A stretch of DNA of 64,000 bases from Nageia nagi (lineage: Eukaryota > Pinophyta). Both the position numbers and the translations under genes were made by a program. The stretch is from NCBI GenBank assembly GCA_050084985.1, contig JBITNC010000001.1:47492001-47556000 (forward strand), in the 5' to 3' direction. The notes under the pieces are model-generated. The model ran no database searches, was not told the DNA's origin, and was given only the letters and a program-made list of their open reading frames with translations. Within the stretch, counting starts at the first letter, position 1. The number at the start of each line of letters is the position of its first letter. Below, piece by piece: positions 48,302-58,640 of the stretch.

Positions 48302-49860
48302 TCAAACCTCACTCCCATTTAAGGGTAACTTCACCAACCTGATAGTATCCTTAAGCTTACATAATTGAGCTTCTGAAAGGAGATTGATGAAAAAATCAGT
48401 GGAGTTCAAGGTGGATGGATAATACTTTAGGTGTATGATGCCATCAAGTACCTTATCCTTGATAAAATGGGCATAGATTTCCACATGTTTTGTTCTTTGA
48501 CTGAATACAACATTCTTACCCAAAGAAATAACTGACTGATTATTTGAATAAATAAAAGATAAACCAACATGCTCATACCTAATTTCTTTCTAAATATGCC
48601 TTAGCCAAATGACTTCTTGGGCTATAATAGACACGACATGGTATTCACTTCTATGGTGGAAAGAGAAATAATAAGTTACTTCTTGGAAGCTCAAGAGATA
48701 TTACCTAAACCAATGCTAAACACATATATAGAGGTTGATTTCCTATCATATCTATCTCTCCCATAGTCAAAATCTGATAATCCAAAGAGAACAAATGAGG
48801 GAAACTTAGAATACTTGATAGCAAGATACTTAGTCCTTGCAACATACCTTAAGATTTGCTTAACAACATTGAGGTGCTCAACATATGGTTTCTACATAAA
48901 TTATGCCATTAGATTCACTGCAAAGGTAATATATAACCTAAATATAGTCAAATACAAATGACTACCAATTAATTGCTTATAAGCTATAGCATTAGCTAAC
49001 TGAGAGTTGGAGCTCAGAGAAATAGTGATTCTAAGAGAGAATGGGATCACAACAAATCTACACTCTTCCATTCCAAACTTCTACAATATGTCTAATATAT
49101 ACTTAGATTGATTAAGATAAGTACAATCCTTGTATTGATACACTTGCATTCAAGGATAGCAGTGTAAGAGACTAAGTTTAATCATTTCAAATGTTGCTTT
49201 AAGTTTGTATATGCACTCTTGAATGATTTATTCATTATTTCTAGTTATCAAAAGATCATCCACATAAAGAAGAATCAAGACCATGTTTTTTTTTTATTGA
49301 ATACATATAGATCAGAGTTAAAAAAATATTTAGAAAAATCATTGTCTACAAAGTACCTTAAAATCATTTTATACCAGGCTCTAAGTGCTTGCTTAAGTCC
49401 ATACAATGACTTCTTTAGCTTACACATAAAATACTCTTTGCCTTCCATAATAAACCCTTTTGGTTGATTCATGAAGATTTCCATATCTAAGTCACCATTA
49501 AGAAATGCACTCTTGACATCAAGTTAAAAAACTTTTCATATTTGAGCTATAAAAAAAGCAAGGATAATCTTAACAATAGGTATCTTTGCCATGGGAGAAA
49601 AGGGTTTCTCATAATATACACTATATTTCTAAGCAAAACCTTTAGCTACTAACCTTGCCTTGTATTTTTCAATATCTTTAATCAAATTAAACTTGACCTT
49701 GTAGATCCACTTATTACCAATCACATTCTTCTCATTGGGATAAAGAACCAAGTCCTAAGCTTTATTTTTCATAAGCACCTCATACTCCACTTTCACGACT
49801 TCCATATAGCACTCGTGCTTTGAAGCTTCTTTGAAGGATGAGGGCTAATGATTCTTGTTA
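48302..49860 (-). pseudogene. Copia reverse transcriptase and RNase H
   Basis: Read from right to left: FLNGDLDMEIFMNQPKGF and YFMCKLKKSLYGLKQALRAW near 49380-49500, then LILLYVDDL at about 49250-49272 (intact catalytic pair), then CRFVVIPFS, LIGSHLYL and VEHLNVVKQILRY near 48850-48960. RNase H follows: LFGLSDFDYG near 48760, DRKSTSIYVFSIG near 48690 and, at 48302-48523, VVFSQRTKHVEIYAHFIKDK, DGIIHLKYYPSTLNSTDFF. Several stops and shifts. With the integrase at its right it gives the copia order (INT before RT). Confidence 0.92.
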
Positions 49861-50059
49861 ATCTTGGTAAATAAAGATTTGTTCAAGGTCATGCTTCTTG
49901 TTACCCTTTGATTTGAAGAGTTTTGTTCCTAAGGTGACTTATCTACATCAAAATCTAACTAGCTAGGTGCAATTGAAGAGTCCTTTGGATCATCAACATC
50001 CTCATTAGAAGTAAATTCTTTAGAAAGTTCATTGAACTTTACATACCTTGAAATAAACA

Positions 50060-50760
50060 TGACTTTGTAGGATGGAGAGTAGAGCTTGTAGCCTCTATTC
50101 TAACTATCATAACCTATAAAGATGCATTTTTTAGCTCTTTTATCAAACTTCTTCCATTTGTTAGAAGCATTGTAGGAGAATGCTTCACAACCAAACACCA
50201 TAAGTGAGAAATGTTAGATTTTCTTCGTAACCATACCTCAAAAGGCATTTTACTCTGAATGAATTTTATGGAACACCTATTCAAGGTGTAAATAGTAGTG
50301 CTCATAGCTTCACCCCATAAGAAATTAGGAAGATTATCCAACATGCATCTAGTCATTTATGTAATTATCCTATTTTTTCTTTTGACAACATCATTTTGCT
50401 GAAGAGTGTAAGGAATTTTAAATTATCTCTTAATTCCATACTTAGCACAAAAGTCAATCACCTCATTTCTATTATATTCTCTCCAATTATCTAATCTCAA
50501 CATCTTGATTTTAAGATTAGTTTGATTCCCAAAAAAGGCCTTAAAAACCTTAAAACTCTCAAAGGTTTGATCCTTGTGCTCAAGTAGATACCCAAAGGTC
50601 ATCCTACTAAAGTCATCAATGAAGGTCAATATGTAAGATGCTCCTCTAAGTGACTTAGTCTAAAATGGACCCATCAAATCTAAATGCACAAGTTGAAGAG
50701 GTTGAGATGCTCTTGTTGCCTTATCTTTTTCAAACTTTTGCCTATGCATCTTACCAAGAA
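50060..50760 (-). pseudogene. Copia integrase core
   Basis: At 50423-50629: TFIDDFSRMTFGYLLEHKDQ, then KTFKAFF-like ESFKVFKAFFGNQ, then IKMLRLDNWREYNRNEVIDF; the Asp of FIDDFSR and of RLDN are present, but the usual DNGGEY reads DNWREY. At 50114-50356: MTRCMLDNLPNFLWGEAMST, TIYTLNRC and SKMPFEVWLRRK. This is the catalytic part that joins cDNA to the chromosome. The glutamate position is displaced by a frame change. Confidence 0.9.
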
Positions 50761-51260
50761 TTCATTTCTTACATAGACCAATCGAAGGAGAAATTGAAGG
50801 AAAATCTTTCACAAGTTCTTGTTCTTTCATGAATTGAATACTCTTATGGTTAAGGTGCCCTAAACGACGGTGCCAAAGTTTGCCTCTAGAACACATACTA
50901 GAAGTAAGACACATCTTTGATGGAATTTGATCCATGATGTAGATGTTATCTTTCATTGATCCTTTAACCAACATGGAAAGTCCTTTCTTAATGCACCAAG
51001 AGTGAAAGTCAAACTCAAAAGAGTACCCTTTTCTATTAACTTGGATTATAGAGAGAAGGTTCATCTTTAACTTAAGAACATAGAGAACATTGTTAAGAAC
51101 CTTCCTATGAATCAACACACTCCTAATTCCTTGGACTCCTAGGGTAAATTTATCACCTATTATAACCGCATCTTATTTATACTTGTGAAAGTTCCCAAAC
51201 TTTTCCTTTTCAAAGCATAGGTGATTAGTGCAACTAGAATTAACAATCCAATTAGGTAAA
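50761..51260 (-). pseudogene. Copia protease and pre-integrase zinc region
   Basis: NWIVNSSCTNHLCFEKEKF near 51190-51250 corresponds to the protease active-site block W-LDSGATNHM; here DSGA reads NSSC, so the catalytic Asp is lost. From 50762 to 51118 the pre-integrase region is open: LNNVLYVLKLKMNLLSI, LWHRRLGHLNHKSIQFM. The HxxxH part of the zinc site is visible. Confidence 0.88.
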
Positions 51261-52055
51261 AAAGAGCAAGACATGGAGTAGAGCATTATAGCAAAACCAA
51301 CTTGAATCTTTTTTTCCTTTGAAGTTCTTTACATTTCTATTACCTTTGTTCTTTTCCTCTCTTTTCTTTTTGTAGCAATCAATTTCTTTATGACCTTGGA
51401 TGCCATAATAGTTATAATTACCATCAAACTTTTCCTTAGGATATTGATTGTTTGATTTTCCTTTTCCATCTCTTTGCTTGAAGTGGTTGATGTTGCCGTT
51501 GTTGCTACTACTGTGGTTGTTGTTTTTGTTATTTCTACTATTGTTGTAGCCATTGCCTCTTTTTTCAAGCCTTTTGGAGGAAGAAGGATAAGATTTCTTT
51601 TGATGGTTGAATTTCTTCTTGAAAGGAGTTTTTGTTGCTCCAAGAGCAATGTTATTATCCTTTGGATAAGATATCAACATATTATTATTAAGGGTTTTCT
51701 CATGCTTCAAAACATGCCTAGAAAGGTTATCAAGGGAGAAGACTTATTTTTCATCATCAAGCCTTATTTCTATAACCATTACAAAGTTTTCAAATTTTAA
51801 ATAAAGTCTTTAAAGAATGATGAAGACCATGAACTCATCATTGATCCAATTGCACCCACAAGTAATAAGTTAGGTCCTTAGGTCAATGATTTTGTTCAAG
51901 TAGATGGTAACATTTTCATCTTCCCCTTGATGATATTGAAGCAACTTTTAGAGAATGATAAACCTTCTTGAAAATTTTTAACCAAGGTATATTTGCTTAA
52001 GCTTATCGTAATCTTCCTTTGCTAAGGTTGAAGAGGAAATCATGAAGAGCACATT
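51252..52055 (-). pseudogene. Copia gag, C-terminal two thirds
   Basis: An open frame at 51252-51710 has an Asn/Ser/Lys-rich stretch followed by a CCHC-like knuckle reading YNYYGIQGHKEIDCYKK, in which the first two cysteines are now Tyr. The upstream capsid part (51720-52055) is homologous to 54905-55230: both carry, on +, blocks such as ACAAAGTTTTCAAATTTTAAA and GATGGTAACATTTTCATCTTCC. The N-terminal third is missing: homology stops at AGAGCACA near 52050 and unrelated sequence begins. Confidence 0.85.
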
Positions 52056-53199
52056 AACATGATACCTACACATTAAATCATCTATGCCACCACCACACCA
52101 CCCCTCTATATCCCTCTCTGTGCTACTCCCCTTCTACCTACAACTCCCTAACATCATACCATCACACCTCTACTGACATCTTCACTCATGAATGGTAACC
52201 TCTCCATCTTGCATGTGACCCTTAGTTGCCACCATACCCCTCAACCTCTGATCTGCATAACTTTGAGCCCCCTTCTTGGTTGAGGCTCCCTCCCTTCACT
52301 TTGCCTCTAATATGAGTCTCTGTGCAACCTTGTTTAATTTGCTCCAATTTTTTCTAGTGGTTGATTAACATTTAATTTTTTTTACTTGCAAGACATTTGT
52401 TTCCATTAAATGCACCAATAAGAAAATTTATACTCTTTTTTTTGGTAGGCATTTAATTTTTTTTGCTTCCTTACAAGTCATGTGTTCTATTAAATGCACT
52501 TAGAAGCACTTTTACACCAACTTTAAAACATTGTCATGATGAGTATGATTACATTACTTTAAATTAAGTAGATACATCATTACTATTAAATACTATCCTT
52601 TTTTTTTTGGAAAATGTGGAGTATATTTTTTATTTTGCCTTAAATACCTCTGAGTATAGCAATTTACTTAGGCAAAATGGTAATTATTAGTGTAACAATG
52701 GCATTTTTTTTTTACCTAAGTATCTATTGATAATTTGATGTTGCCTTAAAATTTTATAAGGGGGGAAATGCTATTAGCAATCCTCTTTAAGTAAAAAGGG
52801 GAATTTTTACTTAAAATATTAATGTAAATACATACTTAAAATTTTTAGCATGCAAATATTTTTAAGAATAAAATATTTAGTATGCTATTTTTTAGGGATA
52901 ACTCTTTAAGTAAAAAGGGGGGAATTTGTATAAATTTCTTATTTAATTTTTTATTTAGTATGCATACTAAATTTTACTTTAAGTGTTGCATGCTTATGTT
53001 TAGTACGTAAAATTTTAAGTTAAATGCAAGCTTAATACTTATTTGTTAAGTTAGTAATGCATGCTTAAGGACTTAAATTTTTTAAGTTAAATTTTTTAAG
53101 ATGCATGCTTATGAATTAAAAATACATGTTGACTATTATCTTTTATGCAAAGTTAACTTATGCAAATTATGGAATTAATGCATGAGTATTTATTTTTTT
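52056..53199 (+). repeat. Outer, more diverged part of the left inverted arm
   Basis: Weak reverse-complement resemblance to 56246-57060: both sides have clusters of GCATGC with TTAAGTTA/TAACTTAA (52960-53120 against 56290-56380 and 56440-56480), and a TTGCCACCAT-CCTCAACCTC stretch near 52218 that recalls 57025-57045 on the other strand. Contains internal direct repeats such as TCTTTAAGTAAAAAGGGG at about 52782 and 52902. Nothing coding is recognised. Confidence 0.5.
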
Positions 53200-53980
53200 T
53201 GTAAAGTTAACTTGTGCAAATTTATGGACCTATGTAAAGATGTCCTCTAGGGGTTGGTAAACAAAATCCATTGGAATCTTAAGATTCCATGTTATGGATG
53301 GATGATTTTTTTTTCTTTATGCTCTTTTACTTCATTTTTCATATTTTGATTTATTTTCTTATGCAAACAAAAATACAAATATTGATATGAACAACCCCCT
53401 AAAATGAACACATTTGCACATACATTTTGCAACATGATTTGTTTTGAGAGCCATGAGGTGAGGACAAGTAGACTAGGGCCTCTAAGTTCGATGATCCAAA
53501 TGGTGAAAAGTTTGTACTTCTCAATTTTCCCTAAGTCCTTTATTGATTTGGAAATAACTCCAATAGGTGTACAAGCATGTGTGTAGTGATACCATATATT
53601 TGTACATTCATTTAGGGATTATCCTAATAACCTAGGAGGACAACTTGAAACCTAATCAAGATTAATAATTTAGCTGATCTAATAAACATCATAACCTTGA
53701 AAAATAGTAGGTAATTCTTCTTATGAGAGTATAAAATTGACCAAGGTGAATTGGTTGAGGATTGGTAGTACTTAAGCTCCTCTTATGTGGGCATCTAGGT
53801 GAAGGTCGAATTTTAAATAAAAAAATAAGTTTCAACAATGTCACTCTACATCTACAGTTCTTGGTGATAATAAAAGTATTTGAGTACATGGGATGTATAT
53901 TTGAATTATAAAACATTTGCACTTGTGAATCAAATCAAGCATGACTCTAGTGTTAAATGTAACATGTATTATTTACTAGG
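53200..53980 (+). repeat. Left arm of a large inverted repeat
   Basis: Reverse complement of 55475-56245 over most of its length, at perhaps 75-85 percent identity by eye. Anchors: AGGGGTTGGTAAACAAAA near 53249, AAAATGAACACATTTGCAC at 53401 and GCACTTGTGAATCAAATCAA near 53918. Both arms hold a frame of 60 codons in the same place: here 53404-53586, starting MNTFAHTFCNM and ending ITPIGVQACV. Arms flank copia LTR and gag sequence. Confidence 0.85.
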
Positions 53981-54075
53981 TTAAAAATTAATATTTAATA
54001 TTATCTATTAAACCATATGCTTATTATTTTTCACATTCTTGTGTAGCAAATAGGAGAACATTTCTACCCAAACAC

Positions 54076-54840
54076 AACTCTAAATTCCCAAGGACACATG
54101 AAAGCTCACAAATCACATCTAACAAACTCACAAAGTAATAAAACAACACAACACAAGATGTAAGTAGTTCCTCCAACTAGGAGTACATCCACTAACTAGA
54201 TCTTTACTTCAATCAAAAATACAAATCTCTTACAATCCTCCTAATCTCAACTCCTAAGCACGATCTTATAGCATAAATTTACTCCACAAATTGATGTATT
54301 ATCACAAAAAGGGAGCTTTTTAGTTATATGCTAAAATCCATCTTTGGATAACCCTTTTATCTAATGTACAAAAGCATTACATGCACATGTTTTTACCCAA
54401 GGGGCATGCTCATGACATGGAGTGTAGGACAAGTTACATTATCATATTCACTTAAATACTTAAGGTATCAAATGATACGCTTAAGTATTAATAAACTTAC
54501 ATAGAAGATTATTACAAAGCCTTTACAATAATGCATTATACATTTCAACACTATCCTATAGCATAATTTTACTCCAAAAAATGATGTATCATCATAAAGA
54601 GGGAGTTTTTTATTTATAAGCCAAAATCCCTCTTTGGATAACCATTTTATCCAATGTACAAAAGCATGACATGAATATCCTTTTACCCAAGGGGGATGCT
54701 CATAACATGGAGTGTAGGACAAGTTACATTATCATATTCACTTAAATAGTTAAGGTATCAAATTATACCCTTAAGTATTTGTGAACTTACATAGAAGATT
54801 ATTACAAAACCTTTACAATAATGCATTATACATTTCAACA
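54076..54840 (-). repeat. Copia 3' LTR with an internal 290-bp tandem duplication
   Basis: Homologous to the LTR at 47106-47599 but longer. The segment 54261-54550 is repeated as 54551-54840, both copies running from a CTTATAGCATAA start through the palindrome to the U3 end ATTTCAACA. The copies differ at many sites, so the duplication is old, yet each keeps TTATAAG- or TTATATG-type boxes and the palindrome (54455-54489 and 54745-54779). The first copy ends with the same CATTTCAACA that normally abuts the purine tract. Confidence 0.88.
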
Positions 54841-54851
54841 CTCCCCCTTAA
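54841..54851 (-). other. Polypurine tract of the second copia copy
   Basis: Minus strand TTAAGGGGGAG, a canonical copia tract, directly before the TGTTGAAATG start of the LTR. Confidence 0.85.
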
Positions 54852-54904
54852 TACAATATTGGGATAGAATGAATAAAAGAGAAGAAAGAGAGACAATAAG
54901 AGAG

Positions 54905-55440
54905 TAAGAATTCTTCTTCATCATTAGGCTTTATTTCTATAACCATCACAAAGTTTTCAAATTTTAAAGAAATGCTTTAAAGAATGATGAATACCATGAA
55001 CTCATCATTGATACAATTGCACCCATAAGCAACAAGTTGGATCCTTAGGTCAACGATTTTGTTCAAGTAGATGGTAACATTTTCATCTTCCATTTGATGA
55101 GATTGAAGCAACTGTTGGAGAATGGTAAACCATATTGTAAAGTTTGAACCAAGGTAGATTTGCTTAAGCTTATCTCAAGATTCATTTGCTAAGATTGAAG
55201 AGAAAATCATCAAAAGCACATCATCTGAAATTACATAGAAGATCATGGAGGTTGCCAACTCATTTTTTGTGTTGTAAGCCTTTAGTGCCTTCTCATATGT
55301 AGGAGATACAAGGTTCTCATTCACTGTTTGCCAAAGCTTCCTTGCCTACAATTTAGTTCTCATTCAAAGTTTTCAAATACCAAAGTTGAAATCATTTAGA
55401 ATGTGGTTGGGTAAAAAGGAGTCTCCCATTTGCTACATAA
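54905..55440 (-). pseudogene. Copia gag, N-terminal and middle part
   Basis: Minus-strand reading includes ILNDFNFGI and MRTKL-ARKLWQTV (the usual M-T-LWD-V start of UBN2-type gag), AYNTKNELATSMIFYVISDD, then DKLKQIYLGSNF and QQLLQSHQMEDENVTIYL. It stops near IKPND at about 54910. There is no protease, integrase or RT between this gag and the purine tract, so pol is absent from this copy. Its start lies at about 55437, right next to the right inverted arm. Confidence 0.82.
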
Positions 55441-55474
55441 GAATGTGAAAAATAATAAGCATGTGGTTTAATAA

Positions 55475-56245
55475 ATAACATTACATGTTGCATTTTATTG
55501 ACTAAAACATGCTTGATTTGATTCACAAGTGCAAATATTTTACAACTCAAATAATAATCCATGTATCCAAATACATTTCTCATCTTAAGAACTGTAGATG
55601 TAGAGTGACATTGTTGAGGCTTATTTTTTTTATCTAAAATTAGGCCCTCACTTGGATGCCCACATAAGATGTGCCCAAGTACTACCAATCTTCAACCATT
55701 TTGCCTTGGTCAATATTATACTTTCTTACAATGGGAAGTATCTACTATTTTCCAAGGTTATGATGTTTATTGGATCAACCAAATTATTAATCTTGATTAG
55801 GTTTCAAGTTGTTCTCCTAGGTTATCTAGATAATCTCTAAATAGACGTGCAAATATGTGGTATCACTACACACATGCTTGTCCACCTATTGGAGTTATAT
55901 CCAAACCAATAGAGGACTTAGAGGTAATTGAGAAGTATGAATTTTTCACCATTTGGATCATCAAACTTAAAAGCTCTAGTCCATCTATCCTCACCTCATG
56001 GCTCCCAAAACAAGTCATGTTACAGAATGTACGTGCAGATGTGTTCATTTTAGAGGGTTGTTCATTTTAATGTTCACATTTTTCTTTGTATAAATAAATA
56101 AATCAAAGTGTGAAACATGAAGTAAAAAGAGCATAAGTAAAAACATCATCCATTCAAGATTTGAAACCTAAATATCTAATGGGTTTTGTTTACCAACCCC
56201 TATAGGATATCTTTATATCATTCCTTATTTTACATAAGTCTATTC
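55475..56245 (-). repeat. Right arm of the large inverted repeat
   Basis: Reverse complement of 53200-53980. On the minus strand it keeps a 60-codon frame (55866-56048) starting MNTSARTFCNM and ending ITPIGGQACV with the stop in the same place as in the left arm. An overlapping + frame (55855-56070, LPKQVMLQNVRADVFIL) also lacks stops, so it is unclear which strand was once coding. Confidence 0.85.
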
Positions 56246-57060
56246 CATACTTTGCTTAAGGAAATATGAAAATTAGGGAGTCATCAAATGCATCATTTCT
56301 ATAACTTAAAAAAACATTAAGTAATGAGCATGCATCATTAACTTAAAATAATTTAAGTAATAAGCATGCATCATTTGCACACAAGAACAAGATCCATTCA
56401 TAAGGAATTTAAAGGAAACACTTAAGAGGAATTCTCATAATTCTAAGTGATAGGCATGCATTATAATAAACATTTAAAATCTAGACATGCAATATTTGGA
56501 TAAGGGTCTAAAAATTTTAAGTAAAAAAGAAAAAAAATGCTAATTTTACATTATTTATCTCAATTGCAAAAAATTAAGATAAAAGACATTTGTGCAATTT
56601 AATGCAAAAGTCAATTTTGACTAAGTTTAATAAATTTACCATAACCTCCACCTTGCTTTGGTATACCATTTGTTATTTCTATGAAAAGAACAAATTTTCA
56701 TTTAAATTTAGAGAAAATAAAAAATTCTCATTTATTTATAGAGAGTTAATGCCTAAAAAAAATTATCTTATGCTAAAAAAAATGATAATATAATATGACC
56801 ATTTCATCATTAAACCTATTTTAATGAAAAGTACAAAATGTTGGAGGAGGAATGCATGTACTAAAAAAATTGCATTTGGTTATTAATGCAAAGTCAGACT
56901 TTTTACTTTAAGAGGACTCAAATCCATTAATGAGGAATCAAAACTTATGAGCAACCACAAAAAAAAATTTCATTTCAACTAATCATATTGATAAGGGCTA
57001 AAAAAAAAGGCTAGAGATGAAGTTTGAGGTTGTAGGGATGGCAAGGAGAGGCTATTAGTT
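56246..57060 (-). repeat. Outer, more diverged part of the right inverted arm
   Basis: AT-rich with several GCATGC-containing copies (TAAGCATGCATCA near 56315 and 56365, TAGGCATGCATT near 56452). Resembles 52056-53199 in reverse complement, at low identity. Nothing coding recognised. Confidence 0.45.
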
Positions 57061-57199
57061 GGCCAAGAGAGGTCTACAAAATCAAGACACTCCCCCTTGT
57101 TCAACAACTTTACTAGACTCTAATGAGCATTGATAGGGTTGAGCAACCAAGGAAAGGAGAGGGTAACCTCTATTGTTTCAAATAGAAATGGCCATCTTA

Positions 57200-57560
57200 A
57201 TCACATATTAGTTAAGAAAAAGAGGAGGCAAGCCATCAAGTAAGAGAATGGGCATTGTACAAGCATCAAGGTTTAGATAGAGAAGGAGGCAAGCCGCATA
57301 GAAAGGAGGGAGGAGTGAAGGGTCTTAGTTGGTATAGCGAAGGATTGTAGTCAATGGTTAATACCAATGGGGATCCTTAGGTCATTGGTCCATTTTTGGT
57401 AGAGAAGGAGGCAATAAAGGGGCTGAGAGTTTCATGCAGTAGAAGAGGCAAGCCATGTAGAAAGGAGGGAGGAGTGGAGGGTCTCAGTTGGTAGAGTGAA
57501 GGATAGGGGTTAAGTAGCAGGCGCTAAAAGGAGGCAGCAAGGATCAAAGGTGGCAGTCAA
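57200..57560. repeat. G-rich tandem repeat of a GGAGGCAAGCC unit
   Basis: GGCAAGCC occurs at 57227, 57288 and 57447. The longest pair (57285-57350 and 57441-57510) shares TAGAAAGGAGGGAGGAGTG and a GGTCT-AGTTGGTA-AG-GAAGGAT block, 159 bp apart. Strongly purine-biased on +, unlike its surroundings. Confidence 0.8.
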
Positions 57561-57877
57561 AAGAACTAAACCTCCCCTAGCATGGATGACACACCCCCCC
57601 TTAATGTCTATCAACTAGGCTCAAAGCCTTGAACTGTTTTTATGCACAGCAATGAATAATCCAATTTTTGAAGCCACCCCTCTGAATTTTTTTTTTTTTA
57701 AATTACCATTTGGATTTAATAAAAGCAGAGAAAAAATATTAGTTGTAATGAAGGTTTTCCTTTTTTTTATTGAATAGTAAAAAAAAGGTTTCCTTTTTTT
57801 TTAATATTACTAACTATGTATACTAATCCTATAATAAATAATCTTTTAATATAATATGATTATATAACAACATAGTT

Positions 57878-58210
57878 AGCAATTTTTAAGAAAAATTACA
57901 AGTAACAAAAAATAGAGGTTAGTATAAACAAATGAGTTACATCTTATTGCTAGTTCTAAGATTTAAAAAAAAAAATGAACTAACACATAACACAGAAAAT
58001 TGTTAGTGTTAATATTACATAAGTTTTGTGTACTAACCCTTTTATTATATAAAAAAAATAGCAATTTTGAAAAAAAAATGCAAGTAACATAAGAGATTAG
58101 TATAAAAAATTGTGCTAGTCATATTTTCCTTAAAAAAAGGAACTATCACATAGCAAATAGTATGTTAGTAGTATAATACAATAATAAAAAATAATAAAGA
58201 AAGGATGTTT
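57878..58210. repeat. Two tandem copies of a 182-bp unit
   Basis: Units begin AGCAATTTT at 57878 and 58060. Both contain AAGTAACA-AA-AGA-TTAGTATAAA and AACTA-CACATA. In the leader of the copia element between gag and the primer site. Confidence 0.75.
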
Positions 58211-58310
58211 ATACCTTCATAATACTTTTACCTCAACAAAGAAGTGTAGGGTGAGTAATGAAGAAGGATCACCAAGATGTAGCTTCCACACTAAGAAGAA
58301 CTTTCAAGGA

Positions 58311-58322
58311 GCTTTGATACCA
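58311..58322 (-). other. tRNA-Met primer binding site of the copia element
   Basis: Minus strand TGGTATCAAAGC, one base from the standard initiator tRNA-Met site (TGGTATCAGAGC), two bases inside the LTR end at 58325. This marks a 5' LTR for a minus-strand element. Confidence 0.88.
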
Positions 58323-58324
58323 AA

Positions 58325-58640
58325 TGTGAGAATTGAAATATAACTTGAACAACTCTAAACTCCCTAGATCACATGAAAGCTCACAAACACAACTAACAAA
58401 CTCACAAAGCAATCTCACAATGTAATGCAAGATGTAAGTGGTTCCTCTAACTAGGAGTACATCCATTAACTACATCTTTACTTCAATCACAAATACAACT
58501 CTCTTACAATCCTCCTAATCTCAACTTCTAAGCACTATCCTATATCATAACTTTTACTCCACAAATTAGTGTATCATAACAAAGAGGGAGCCTTCTATTT
58601 ATAGGCCAAAATCCCTCTTTAGATCACCCTTTTATCCAAT
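58325..58640 (-). repeat. 5' LTR of the copia element, truncated
   Basis: Starts on + as TGTGAGAATTGAA and follows the other LTRs through GATGTAAGTGGTTCCTC and CTTCTATTTATAGGCCAAAATCCC up to ATCCAATGTA at about 58640. There the other LTRs continue ACAAAAGCATGACATG while this one changes to unrelated sequence. The U3 part with the palindrome is therefore missing. Confidence 0.85.

Noticed and set aside
51329-51800. Extra frames of 106 and 108 codons overlapping the copia gag on both strands
   Set aside because: They are shadows of the Asn/Lys-rich repeat-coded part of gag in other frames.
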